From Pimelobacter simplex (GTDB taxonomy: Bacteria; Actinomycetota; Actinomycetes; Propionibacteriales; Nocardioidaceae): a stretch of DNA of 64,000 bases. Under the pieces are notes generated by a model, which was given only the letters and a program-made list of their open reading frames with translations, was not told the DNA's origin and searched no databases. The position numbers were made by a program, and so were the translations under genes. Below are positions 35,812-42,836 of this stretch, in pieces (within the stretch, counting starts at the first letter, position 1; each line of letters starts with the position of its first letter). Where the stretch lies: assembly GCF_900114845.1 (NCBI RefSeq), contig NZ_FOUK01000003.1, forward strand, positions 777,086-841,085. Direction: 5' to 3'.

Positions 35812-37052
35812 CCACGCACCTCTCCTCCCCGCTCACCCTGCCCGGCGGCCAGCAGCTGGCCAACCGGTTCATGAAGTCGGCGCTGAGCGAGTCCCTCGGC
35901 GACCGCGACTGCGGCCCGTCCGAGCGGCTGCAGCGGCTCTACGCCTGGTGGGCGCGCGGCGGCTACGGCCTGGTCGTCACCGGCAACGTGATGGTCGACC
36001 GCCGCCACCGCGGCGAGCCCGGCAACGTCGTCATCGAGGACGAGCGGCACCTCGCCGGGCTCCGCGCCTGGGCGAGCGACTTCCAGGACGGCGGCACGCC
36101 GCTGTGGATGCAGGTCAACCACCCCGGCCGCCAGGCCAACGCCCTCGTCGGGCGGACCCGCCCCGTCGCCCCGAGCGCGATCCAGGCGCGCGTCCCCGGC
36201 TCGGTCAAGCCGCGCGCGCTCGAGGACGCCGAGATCCGCGACATCGTCGAGCGCTACGCCACCGCGTCCGCCGTCGCCGAGAGCGCCGGCTTCGCGGGCG
36301 TCCAGATCCACGGCGCGCACGGCTACCTCGTCACGCAGTTCCTCTCGCCGCTCACCAACCAGCGCGACGACGCCTGGGGCGGCGACGCCGAGCGCCGGCG
36401 CCGGTTCGTGATCGAGGTGCTCCGCGCGATCCGCGCCGCCACCTCCCCCGGCTTCGCGGTCGGCATCAAGCTCAACTCGGCGGACTTCCAGCGCGGCGGG
36501 TTCACCGAGGACGAGTCCCGCGAGGTCGTCGCCGCGCTCGTCGCCGAGGGCATCGACCTGATCGAGATCAGCGGCGGCTCGTACGAGGCGCCCGCGATGA
36601 TGGGCACGATGCGGGCCTCCACGGCCGCGCGCGAGGCCTACTTCCTCGAGTACGCCGCCTCCGTGCGCGACCTCGCGGCCGGCGTGCCGATCGCGGTGAC
36701 GGGCGGCTTCCGCTCCAGCGCCGCGATGGAGTCCGCCGTCGCCTCGGGCGACTGCGACGTCGTCGGCCTCGGCCGTCCGACCTGCCTGCTGCCCGACGCC
36801 CCGCGCGCGATCCTCCACGACGGCCTCGCCACCCTGCCGAGCTCCGAGGTCAAGGCCGGGCTGCGGCCGGTCCTCGGCAAGGTCGCCAACCTCAAGCAGC
36901 TCGACGGCGCGCTCGACCTCTCGTGGCACACCGACCAGCTGCACCGGATGGGCGCGGGCAAGGAGCCCGACCCCCGTCGTACCTGGGGCGAGGCGGCGCT
37001 GTGGCTCGGCCTGCGCAACGGCCCCGGGGCCTTCCGGGCGAAGCGCGGCTAG
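35808..37052 (+). CDS. NADH:flavin oxidoreductase / old yellow enzyme family
   Basis: A 414-residue FMN TIM-barrel enzyme. FMN and substrate motifs are QVNHPGRQAN, GVQIHGAHGYLVTQFLSPLTNQRDD and ITGGFRSS-type PIAVTGGFRSSAAMES, with a following GDCDVVGLGRP. It reduces activated C=C bonds or similar substrates. No C-terminal 4Fe-4S domain is present, so it is the short OYE form. It is coupled to the SDR; together they look like a catabolic or detoxifying pair under TetR control. Confidence 0.85.
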   Translation: MTTHLSSPLTLPGGQQLANRFMKSALSESLGDRDCGPSERLQRLYAWWARGGYGLVVTGNVMVDRRHRGEPGNVVIEDERHLAGLRAWASDFQDGGTPLWMQVNHPGRQANALVGRTRPVAPSAIQARVPGSVKPRALEDAEIRDIVERYATASAVAESAGFAGVQIHGAHGYLVTQFLSPLTNQRDDAWGGDAERRRRFVIEVLRAIRAATSPGFAVGIKLNSADFQRGGFTEDESREVVAALVAEGIDLIEISGGSYEAPAMMGTMRASTAAREAYFLEYAASVRDLAAGVPIAVTGGFRSSAAMESAVASGDCDVVGLGRPTCLLPDAPRAILHDGLATLPSSEVKAGLRPVLGKVANLKQLDGALDLSWHTDQLHRMGAGKEPDPRRTWGEAALWLGLRNGPGAFRAKRG

Positions 37053-37672
37053 TCCGCCTCGGCGACGTCGCCCTCGGCGATCGTGCGCAGGCCGGTCCAG
37101 AGCGCGTCCATCATCCGCGCCACGAGGACGTCGACCGCGACCTCCGGGTGCCGGCGCCACCACTTCGCGAGCTGCTCGGCCGCCCCCGAGATCGCGTGGG
37201 CGTAGGCCGACGCGGCCTCGCCGTCGACGTGGGGTGCCGCCGTCCGCACCAGACCGGCGATGACCTCCGCCGTCCGGTAGCGCTGCTCGGCGGCCGCCTC
37301 CGCGACTCGGCCGGCGACCGCCGCGCCCCCGCCGAACAGCACGTCCCACGTGGAGCCGCGGTCGCGCACGAACCGGAAGTACGCCCCGAACCCCGCCCGC
37401 AGCTGGTCCTCCGGCGACGCCGCTCCCCCGGCCGCCGCGACGACCGCGGTGTCGAGCTCGTCGCGGGCCGCGCGCAGGCACTCGAGGTAGATCTCGTCCT
37501 TGTCGGCGAAGTACTTGTAGATCAGCGTCCGGGTGACCCCGGCCGCCGCCGCGATGTCCTCGACCGCCGTGCCCTGGTAGCCGTGCGCGACGAACACCTG
37601 CTCGGCGACGGCGATCAGCTGGGCCCGTCGTGCCTCGGGAGCGAGGCGGCGCCGTGGCTGCTCCCCCGCCAT
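37049..37672 (-). CDS. TetR-family transcriptional regulator
   Basis: A 207-residue TetR protein with HTH VFVAHGYQGTAVEDIAAAAGVTRTLIYKYFADKDEIY. The C-terminal domain ends WWRRHPEVAVDVLVARMMDALWTGL. It converges on the flavin oxidoreductase with a four-base overlap of stops. It might regulate the same pathway or the membrane protein gene immediately upstream on its strand. Confidence 0.85.
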   Translation of the reverse strand: MAGEQPRRRLAPEARRAQLIAVAEQVFVAHGYQGTAVEDIAAAAGVTRTLIYKYFADKDEIYLECLRAARDELDTAVVAAAGGAASPEDQLRAGFGAYFRFVRDRGSTWDVLFGGGAAVAGRVAEAAAEQRYRTAEVIAGLVRTAAPHVDGEAASAYAHAISGAAEQLAKWWRRHPEVAVDVLVARMMDALWTGLRTIAEGDVAEAD

Positions 37673-37673
37673 C

Positions 37674-37985
37674 TCAGGCGGTCCAGTCGAGGAACACCCC
37701 GCCGGCCGTGATCGCGGCGAACCACCAGACGAACGAGAACAACCCGAGCGTCACCGTCCAGCGCGGGTGCGAGGTCCACCACGCGAAGCAGAGGACCAGC
37801 ATCACCAGCCACGACAGCAGCAGGAGCGCGACCGCCCACGCCGGGGCGAGGAGCCCCGACGCGACGTACAGGAAGAAGGAGGAGACGAGCAGCACCAGCC
37901 CCGCGAACGGCCACGGCGAGATCCGCCGTCCGGTCGCAGGGTCGATCGCCACCGGACGGATCCGGCGGCGGCGCGAGAGCACCAA
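37674..37985 (-). CDS. Small membrane protein
   Basis: A 103-residue protein with three hydrophobic helices: WPFAGLVLLVSSFFLYVAS, AVALLLLSWLVMLVLCFAWW, and LGLFSFVWWFAAITAGGVFL. The N-terminus is basic. No motif identifies a function. It sits one base upstream of the TetR start on the same strand, so the two are likely co-transcribed. Confidence 0.65.
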   Translation of the reverse strand: MVLSRRRRIRPVAIDPATGRRISPWPFAGLVLLVSSFFLYVASGLLAPAWAVALLLLSWLVMLVLCFAWWTSHPRWTVTLGLFSFVWWFAAITAGGVFLDWTA

Positions 37986-37989
37986 CGGG

Positions 37990-38184
37990 CTACTTGTCCT
38001 CGGCGTCGTCGTTCCAGGCCGGGTCGTCGTCCCAGGCCTCGGTGCGCTCCGCCGCCTTCTCCAGCGCCCGGGCGGCCTCCGCCTCGGTCGGGTAGGGACC
38101 GAGGCGGTCCTTGTTCGGGCAGCCTTCGACGCCCTCGACGGTGTGATGCTTCAGGCAGAACCAGTACTCGGCGTCCGTGGACAT
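37990..38184 (-). CDS. Small conserved hypothetical protein
   Basis: A 64-residue acidic protein. It has EYWFCLKHHTVEGVEGCPNKDRLGPYPTEAEAARALEKA: a Cys-x-x-His-His and a later Cys could bind zinc, and YPTEAEAARALEKAAERTEAW is a short SPOR-like or ATP-independent helix. Similar short proteins occur widely in actinobacteria. It is followed four bases later by the membrane protein gene. Confidence 0.65.
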   Translation of the reverse strand: MSTDAEYWFCLKHHTVEGVEGCPNKDRLGPYPTEAEAARALEKAAERTEAWDDDPAWNDDAEDK

Positions 38185-38193
38185 GCCCCGAAC

Positions 38194-38616
38194 CTACTCC
38201 AGACGACCCGCCAGGCGCTCGACCCGCAGCACGTCGTACTCGTGCTCGGGGTCGCCGGTCATCGCCGCGGCCAGCCGCAGGTGCGGGAGCGCGTCGTCGT
38301 ACTTCGACTGCCTCTCGAGCGCCCGCCCCAGCGCATGCCGGCTCCACACGTCGGCCGGGTCGTCGGCGACCAGCGTCGCCAGCTCGTCCGACGCCTTCAC
38401 CAGCTGCGCCCGCATCAGGTACGCCCACGCGCGCAACGACCGCAGCCCCCGGTTGTCCGGCTCCTGCTCCAACGCCGGCTCCAGCACCTGCAGCGCCTCG
38501 CGCGGCGCCCTCCGGGACAGGAAGTCGTGGGCAATCCGGTACGCCGTCTCGTGGCGTGCCGTCGTACCCGGGAACACGATCGGCGGAAGGATCCGGATCT
38601 CGGGCGTCTCGTTCAT
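38194..38616 (-). CDS. Tetratricopeptide-repeat-like protein
   Basis: A 140-residue helical protein. Pairs of helices with TPR spacing are visible: ARHETAYRIAHDFLSRRAPREALQVLEPALEQEPDNRGLRS, AYLMRAQLVKASDELATLVADDPADVWSRHALGRALERQ, then YDDALPHLRLAAAM. Such proteins act in protein-protein binding. The start is ATG 38616 (NETPEIRILPPIVFPG); the frame stays open far upstream but only because it crosses rnpB. Function unknown. Confidence 0.72.
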   Translation of the reverse strand: MNETPEIRILPPIVFPGTTARHETAYRIAHDFLSRRAPREALQVLEPALEQEPDNRGLRSLRAWAYLMRAQLVKASDELATLVADDPADVWSRHALGRALERQSKYDDALPHLRLAAAMTGDPEHEYDVLRVERLAGRLE

Positions 38617-38665
38617 GTGCCCCTCAACTGTCCGCCACCCGCCGTTGTTCCCTAGAGTGAGCCGC

Positions 38666-39037
38666 GGACGGGCTGGCCGGGCGACCGCGTGACCCCCGCC
38701 GTGAGGCGACGGGTCCCGAGGAAAGTCCGGGCTCCACAGAGCAGGGTGGTGGGTAACACCCACCCGGGGTGACCCGCGGGACAGTGCCACAGAGAACAGA
38801 CCGCCTCCGGCTCGCCGGAGGTAAGGGTGAAACGGTGGGGCAAGAGCCCACCAGTGCGCCGGGTGACCGGCGCAGCTCGGCAAACCCCACCCGGAGCAAG
38901 ACCAGACAGCACACGACGGCCTCGGCCGAGAGGGTGACTCGCCCGAGTGTGCGGGTAGGTCGCTGGAGGCTGCCGGCAACGGCAGTCCTAGATGGATGGT
39001 CGCCACGACAGAACCCGGCTTACAGGCCAGCCCGTCC
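38666..39037 (+). ncRNA. rnpB: RNase P RNA, bacterial type A
   Basis: Catalytic RNA that trims tRNA 5' leaders. Conserved blocks are GAGGAAAGTCCGGGCTCC near the 5' end, TAAGGGTGAAACGGTGGGG, AGAGCCCACCAG, and AGATGGATGG with GACAGAACCCGGCTTA near the 3' end. The ends pair as helix P1 (GGACGGGCTGGCC at 38666 with GGCCAGCCCGTCC ending at 39037). Length about 372 is normal. The 3' end is 34 bases from the integrase stop codon, so it marks the prophage junction; P1 remains complete. Confidence 0.93.
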
Positions 39038-39071
39038 CTCAAATGCCACTTGACCTGCGCAGACTCTGAAT
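39011..39071. other. Probable attL region at rnpB 3' end
   Basis: The junction of host and prophage should lie in the 3' end of rnpB or just after it, since all functions to the right are viral and the integrase abuts it. The exact crossover cannot be placed without the attR copy outside the window. The stretch holds the conserved rnpB 3' sequence followed by less GC-rich bases. Confidence 0.6.
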
Positions 39072-40199
39072 CTAGGCGTCGCCAGTCCCCACACAGTCCC
39101 CAAAACCGCGAGCCGCGGTCCCCAGAACGCTGTCGATCGCGGCGCGCGTCTGGTCGTCGGAGTCCGGCCACAGGTGGCTGTAGGTGTCGAGCGTCTCGGC
39201 CGCCGTCGCGTGCCCGAGCCGGGCCTGGACGACCTTCGGCGACTCGCCGTGCCGGATCAGCAGGGACGCGTAGTAGTGCCGCAGCGCGTGCATCCCGGTG
39301 CCGGTCTCGGCGTCGAGCCCAGCCGCCTTCGCCGCCGGGCGCCAGACGTGGCCGAACGCCTGCCGGGTGATCGGCTGGCCGTTCAGCGTGAAGAGCAGCT
39401 CGCCCGCGCCGACGTCGAACGTGGCGATGTGCGCGTTGAGCGCGACGACGACGACCTTGGGCAGCGGCACGTCCCTGTACGACGCCTTCGTCTTGAGCGG
39501 GCCGAACTCGGTCTTGCCGTTGCGGGTCGTGACAAGTTGGCGGTCGATCTTGACCATCGGGTTGGTGCCGAGCAGCCGAAGCCGCTCGTCTCGAGCCAGC
39601 GCCAGCGCCTCACCCTGCCGCGGCCCGACGCCGGCCGTGTACGTCACCAGGGCCTTGAGCTCGTCGGGAACCTTGTCGTACAGGACGTCGACCTGCTCGG
39701 TGGTCAGCGGCTTGACCTTGGTCCTCACCACGGTGGGTAGCTTGGTGCCCTCGCACGGGTTCGCCATGATGCGCCGGTCCCGGACCGCGGCCTTGAAGAC
39801 CGACGACACGATCCCGTGGATGACGCCCACGGTCGACGGCGCCAGGCCCTCGCTCATCCGCTTCACCCACGCCTGAATCTCCGACGGCAGGATCGACGCC
39901 ATCGCCCGGTCACCCAGGGCTGGGTACGCGTGCCGGCGCAGCATGGTCTCGACGTGCGCGGCCGAGCTGGGGCGGTGGACCTGCGCCTTGCGCCAGGTCT
40001 CGGCGTAGGCGCGAAAGGTGACCTGTCCGGCCTTCGGGTCGACGTACTGCCCGGTGACCACCGAGGTGGTGACCTCGTCAAGCCACCGCTGCGCGTCCAT
40101 CTTCCGGCCGAAGTGCCGCGCGATCTGCTTGCCGGTCTGGTCGCGGTAGCGGGCGCGCCACTTGCCGTTCTCACGCCTCTGCAGATTCGCCATCGCCAT
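39072..40199 (-). CDS. int: Phage tyrosine recombinase integrase
   Basis: A 375-residue integrase that recombines attP with the host attB. An N-terminal AP2-like arm-binding domain (ENGKWRARYRDQTGKQIARHFGRK) and a SAM-like core-binding domain (TFRAYAETWRKA) precede the catalytic domain. Catalytic residues are Arg194 (GPRQGE), Lys237, His304 and Arg307 (HALRHYY), His330 (LGHA), and Tyr340 (LDTYSHL). ATG 40199 gives MAMAN; 40193 is possible. The start overlaps the repressor stop by about 29 bases, so the two are coupled. The stop faces rnpB. Confidence 0.95.
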   Translation of the reverse strand: MAMANLQRRENGKWRARYRDQTGKQIARHFGRKMDAQRWLDEVTTSVVTGQYVDPKAGQVTFRAYAETWRKAQVHRPSSAAHVETMLRRHAYPALGDRAMASILPSEIQAWVKRMSEGLAPSTVGVIHGIVSSVFKAAVRDRRIMANPCEGTKLPTVVRTKVKPLTTEQVDVLYDKVPDELKALVTYTAGVGPRQGEALALARDERLRLLGTNPMVKIDRQLVTTRNGKTEFGPLKTKASYRDVPLPKVVVVALNAHIATFDVGAGELLFTLNGQPITRQAFGHVWRPAAKAAGLDAETGTGMHALRHYYASLLIRHGESPKVVQARLGHATAAETLDTYSHLWPDSDDQTRAAIDSVLGTAARGFGDCVGTGDA

Positions 40200-40839
40200 C
40201 ACCCCCGCCCTCGTCATCCCACGTCGCGGGCGGCATCGGGAACGCCAGCGGGTCGACCCGCACGAGGTGGCCCAACAACGAAGCTCCGATCTTCCGGAGC
40301 GCCTGCGCATCCTCCTCGGTTGGCGCCAGGACCGGGTCCCAGTCCCTGACGATGTCTTGGAGCCGCTGACGCACCCAGGACAGGTAGTCCTCCGGACTCT
40401 CGGGCCCTGGCACCGAGGCACTGCCCATCTCGGCGATCAGCCCAGGGTGAATCCTCAGGATGTGCCGGATGGTGCTCAACGTGCTCAGCCACACGGAGAG
40501 GTCCCGGCGCGCGGCACGCATCGACCGGTCGGCCTCGTCGCGCAGATCGCGAAGGCTCGATGTGCGCGATTCCCCGAAGAGCATTGCGACCGTCGTGTCG
40601 AGCGCTCCCGCGATCGCGCTGATCTCGGCGGTCCTGGCGCTGCGGTCCCCCTTCTCGATGCGGGTGATCGCTGACGGGTCGATCGTCAGCCCGTAGTCCG
40701 CTTGGATGCGCTCCGCAAGACCACGCTGAGTTAGCCCCACGCTCTCCCGAGCCGTTTTCACTCGATCACCGAACCGCCGGTTCGCGCGCTTGGCCGCGTC
40801 GTCGTCGGCCTCGCCGACCCCTACCTGTTCCTGGTGCAC
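40171..40839 (-). CDS. XRE-family phage repressor/regulator
   Basis: A 222-residue protein. The HTH is at about residues 18-75: GDRVKTARESVGLTQRGLAERIQ, then IDPSAITRIEKGDRSARTAEISAIAGAL. The C-terminal part (RRDLSVWLSTLSTIRHILRIHP) is helical, with no LexA-type peptidase motif, so it is unlikely to be inactivated by self-cleavage. The start is GTG 40839 or 40842; a -10-like TACAGT lies a few bases upstream, suggesting a leaderless message. Likely the lysogeny repressor, sitting divergent from the early genes over palindromic sites. Confidence 0.82.
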   Translation of the reverse strand: MHQEQVGVGEADDDAAKRANRRFGDRVKTARESVGLTQRGLAERIQADYGLTIDPSAITRIEKGDRSARTAEISAIAGALDTTVAMLFGESRTSSLRDLRDEADRSMRAARRDLSVWLSTLSTIRHILRIHPGLIAEMGSASVPGPESPEDYLSWVRQRLQDIVRDWDPVLAPTEEDAQALRKIGASLLGHLVRVDPLAFPMPPATWDDEGGGDGDGESAEA

Positions 40840-40843
40840 CACT

Positions 40844-40901
40844 GCACTGTAGTGCTTGCAGCACACCAAAGACAGTGGCAGCATGAGAGTGCGGTCAGCA
40901 C
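40844..40901. promoter_or_regulatory. Repressor operator cluster
   Basis: Between the repressor and the rightward early genes are overlapping palindromes built from GTGC/GCAC: GCACTGTAGTGC (40844-40855), GTGCTTGCAGCAC (40852-40864), and GTGCGGTCAGCAC (40889-40901). They overlap the repressor's own -10-like element, as expected for autoregulation and early-promoter control. Confidence 0.65.
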
Positions 40902-40952
40902 ACCTCGCTGTGGAGATCGCATCACCGATCCCCGGACCTTAGGAGGTATCTG

Positions 40953-41192
40953 ATGACCGACATCCCCCGCGCCAGAGAGGGCGGCCAGCGCGAACGGCTA
41001 CTCCGCGTCGACGAGGTCGCCAAGTGGACTGGCGTGTCGGAATACACGCTCCGCTACTGGCGCTCGCTGTCCTTCGGCGACGACCCGCAGTACGTCGGAC
41101 CTCCGTCGGCGAAGTTCGGCAAGCGGATCGTCTACCGCGAGTCCGACGTCCAGGAGTGGATCGACGCCCAGTTCGAGAAGGCCACCGGATGA
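40953..41192 (+). CDS. Excisionase / MerR-like HTH protein
   Basis: A 79-residue winged-helix protein of the AlpA/Xis type: LLRVDEVAKWTGVSEYTLRYWRSLSFGDDPQYVGPPSAKFGKRIVYRESDVQEWIDAQFE. Such proteins bend DNA for excision or regulate early genes. AGGAGG lies just upstream of ATG 40953. It is the first rightward gene and probably the first to be expressed on induction. Confidence 0.82.
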   Translation: MTDIPRAREGGQRERLLRVDEVAKWTGVSEYTLRYWRSLSFGDDPQYVGPPSAKFGKRIVYRESDVQEWIDAQFEKATG

Positions 41193-41275
41193 CGTGGTGG
41201 GGAGCGCATCCCGCCAAGAACGACGCTCCCCGCCACGCACTGAACACGACTCCCCCACAGACGAGAGGAAGACGC

Positions 41276-41479
41276 ATGTCCAAGCGTCACACCGCAGCTG
41301 ACCCGACGGCAAACGCGGCCGTCGGCAACATCACCCGCCTGGCGCAGTTCGACGGCCCGATCGCCGAAGACCTTCGCCGCCGCGAGCTGCTCCGGCAGCA
41401 GGAAGATGCCGCCCGGAACGCCCGGCTCCGGCGCCTCCGTGAGCAGCAGGCCGGCCCCGCGGACGGGGGCCCGGTCTGA
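41276..41479 (+). CDS. Small phage protein, unknown
   Basis: A 67-residue protein with a basic N-terminus (KRHTAADPTANAAVGNITRL) and a charged helix (EDLRRRELLRQQEDAARNARLRRLREQQ). ATG 41276 has GAGAGGAAG upstream. An in-frame ATG at 41189 overlaps the previous stop and would add 29 residues. Function unknown. Confidence 0.6.
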   Translation: MSKRHTAADPTANAAVGNITRLAQFDGPIAEDLRRRELLRQQEDAARNARLRRLREQQAGPADGGPV

Positions 41480-41706
41480 TGATCCGGGTCCACTCCATCC
41501 TGTGCACGACCCCCGTCGAACTCGACGCTTACCCGCTCGATCCCAACATCTCGATGCTGCACGGCGTCGGGGCCGGCGCCGTCGTCATGAAGGTCGGACA
41601 CTGGCCCGTGGTGATGACGCCGGCCGAGGCCCGGATGCTCGCGCGCCACCTGACCCTGACCGCCGAGCGGGCCGAGGAGGTGCCGGGTGACCTCGAAGAC
41701 GTCTGA
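41479..41706 (+). CDS. Small phage protein, unknown
   Basis: A 75-residue protein: VHSILCTTPVELDAYPLDPNISMLHGVGAGAVVMKVGHWPVVMTPAEARMLARHL. The strand-helix pattern ends in an acidic helix. The ATG overlaps the preceding TGA, so it is translationally coupled. It overlaps the ParB-like gene by 20 bases. Not recognised. Confidence 0.6.
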   Translation: MIRVHSILCTTPVELDAYPLDPNISMLHGVGAGAVVMKVGHWPVVMTPAEARMLARHLTLTAERAEEVPGDLEDV

Positions 41707-42556
41707 GTCCGTCTTCCAGCCGATGCCGCCGCTGAGCGAGGACCAGCTCGCGGCCCTCAGGGAGGACATCGCCAAGAACGGCGTCCTCGTCCCAGTCACC
41801 GTCGACCAGCACGGCCGGGTCCTCGACGGCCACAACCGATCCGCGATCGCCCGCGAACTCGGGATCGACTACCCCACCGTCGTAGTGGAGGTCGCCGACG
41901 ACGAGGCCGCGATGGACCTCGCGGTCACCTTGAACGGCGCGCGCCGGCACCTCAACCAGGAGCAGAAGCGCGCCCTGATCGAGCACGAGCTGATCCGCCG
42001 GCCGGACGACTCGGACCGGGCTATCAGTCGCCGGGTCGGGTGTTCGCCGACCACCGTCGGGACCGTCCGCAGCGAGCGGCGCGCTCGGGCCGAGGAGTCG
42101 ACTCAGCGTGCCCGAGACGCGTTCGGGATGGGCTTCGCGCACATGGTCTCGACCGGGTACGAACTGCTCATTCTCGGCGTCCCGCCGGCCACCCTCACCA
42201 CCAGGTTGGAGTACGGGCGCGATCAGACCGAGGCCGGCTACCGCCGGATCATGGACGGCGGGCCCCCGGGTGTCGACGCCACCAACCAGGAGTTGGCCGA
42301 CTTCATCAGCCACCAGGTCTACGTCGGCCTCATCGAGGAGATGAACAGCATCGTCGCCGAGGTCGAGTCCGACGGCGTCACCAAGTTTCCGCTGCCGGCC
42401 CGGCTCCCCGCCGAGTCCCTCGATGCCCTCGTGGAGCAGCTCTACCCGCTGCTCGACCCCGTCCAATTTGGACACTCGGAAACAAAGGGCTGCAAACAGC
42501 CCTTTGTTCCAGCCGGGTCAATTGGCCCGGCTGAGACGGCGGCGGTGCCCAGTTGA
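41687..42556 (+). CDS. ParB-like nuclease-domain protein
   Basis: A 289-residue protein. Residues about 10-110 form a ParB N-terminal domain: LSEDQLAALREDIAKNGVLVPVTVDQHGRVLDGHNRSAIARELGI, including the GHNR box (GxxR family motif). A KorB/ParB HTH follows: DSDRAISRRVGCSPTTVGTVRSERR. The rest is helical. In phages such proteins regulate early genes or handle DNA; CTP-dependent sliding is possible but not shown. No ParA partner is visible. The last 32 codons run through three palindromes (42461-42533). GTG 41687 follows GAGGAGG. Confidence 0.8.
   Translation: MTSKTSESVFQPMPPLSEDQLAALREDIAKNGVLVPVTVDQHGRVLDGHNRSAIARELGIDYPTVVVEVADDEAAMDLAVTLNGARRHLNQEQKRALIEHELIRRPDDSDRAISRRVGCSPTTVGTVRSERRARAEESTQRARDAFGMGFAHMVSTGYELLILGVPPATLTTRLEYGRDQTEAGYRRIMDGGPPGVDATNQELADFISHQVYVGLIEEMNSIVAEVESDGVTKFPLPARLPAESLDALVEQLYPLLDPVQFGHSETKGCKQPFVPAGSIGPAETAAVPS
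42461..42533. repeat. Three consecutive palindromes in the parB-like gene
   Basis: GTCCAATTTGGAC (42461-42473) is a 13-bp palindrome. AACAAAGGGCTG and its exact complement CAGCCCTTTGTT (42481-42508) form a 12-bp hairpin with a CAAA loop. CAGCCGGG/CCCGGCTG (42510-42533) makes an almost complete 24-bp palindrome around CAATTG with one G-T pair. All lie in codons. They may be binding sites for the gene's own product or mRNA structures; no T-tract follows. Confidence 0.8.
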
Positions 42557-42807
42557 TCACCGGGACCGTGGTCGTGAACCTGGCCCTCGCCGAGGACGGC
42601 CGGGAGCAGCTTGACGTCGACCGGCGCGCCCTCAGCGTCCTCCCCGTCTGCCCGGACGGCGCGCACGTGCTCATCGATCTCGGCGCCCGCAAGTACGTCA
42701 GCCACGAGGTTGCCCACCTCGTTCACGAACACGAGCACCGGCTGCTCCTCGACATTCGAGGCGCCCATCCCGCCGCCGTAGCCGACCTCGTTCGCGGCCC
42801 CCGCTAG
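42553..42807 (+). CDS. Small phage protein, unknown
   Basis: An 84-residue protein: ITGTVVVNLALAEDGREQLDVDRRALSVLPVCPDGAHVLIDLGARKYVSHEVAHLVHEHEHRLLLDIRGAHP. The VAHLVHEHEHRLLL segment is His-rich. It starts with TTG overlapping the ParB-like stop by four bases, so it is coupled to it. It resembles an anti-sigma-antagonist-like or STAS fold in strand-helix order, but this is a weak guess. Function unknown. Confidence 0.6.
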   Translation: MITGTVVVNLALAEDGREQLDVDRRALSVLPVCPDGAHVLIDLGARKYVSHEVAHLVHEHEHRLLLDIRGAHPAAVADLVRGPR

Positions 42808-42836
42808 GCGCCTCTCACCTAAGGAGTACGTACCCC

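Noticed and set aside
38666..39037. tmRNA or tRNA as the attachment gene
   Set aside because: Conserved RNase P blocks and P1 pairing identify rnpB; no tRNA-like acceptor/TPsiC sequence was found here.
38617..39171. Upstream extension of the TPR-like frame
   Set aside because: It reads antisense through rnpB and the prophage junction. The RNA gene explains the sequence, and the real start is at 38616.
42481..42508. Hairpin as a rho-independent terminator
   Set aside because: It lies inside the coding region, 48 bases before the stop, and no T-run follows.
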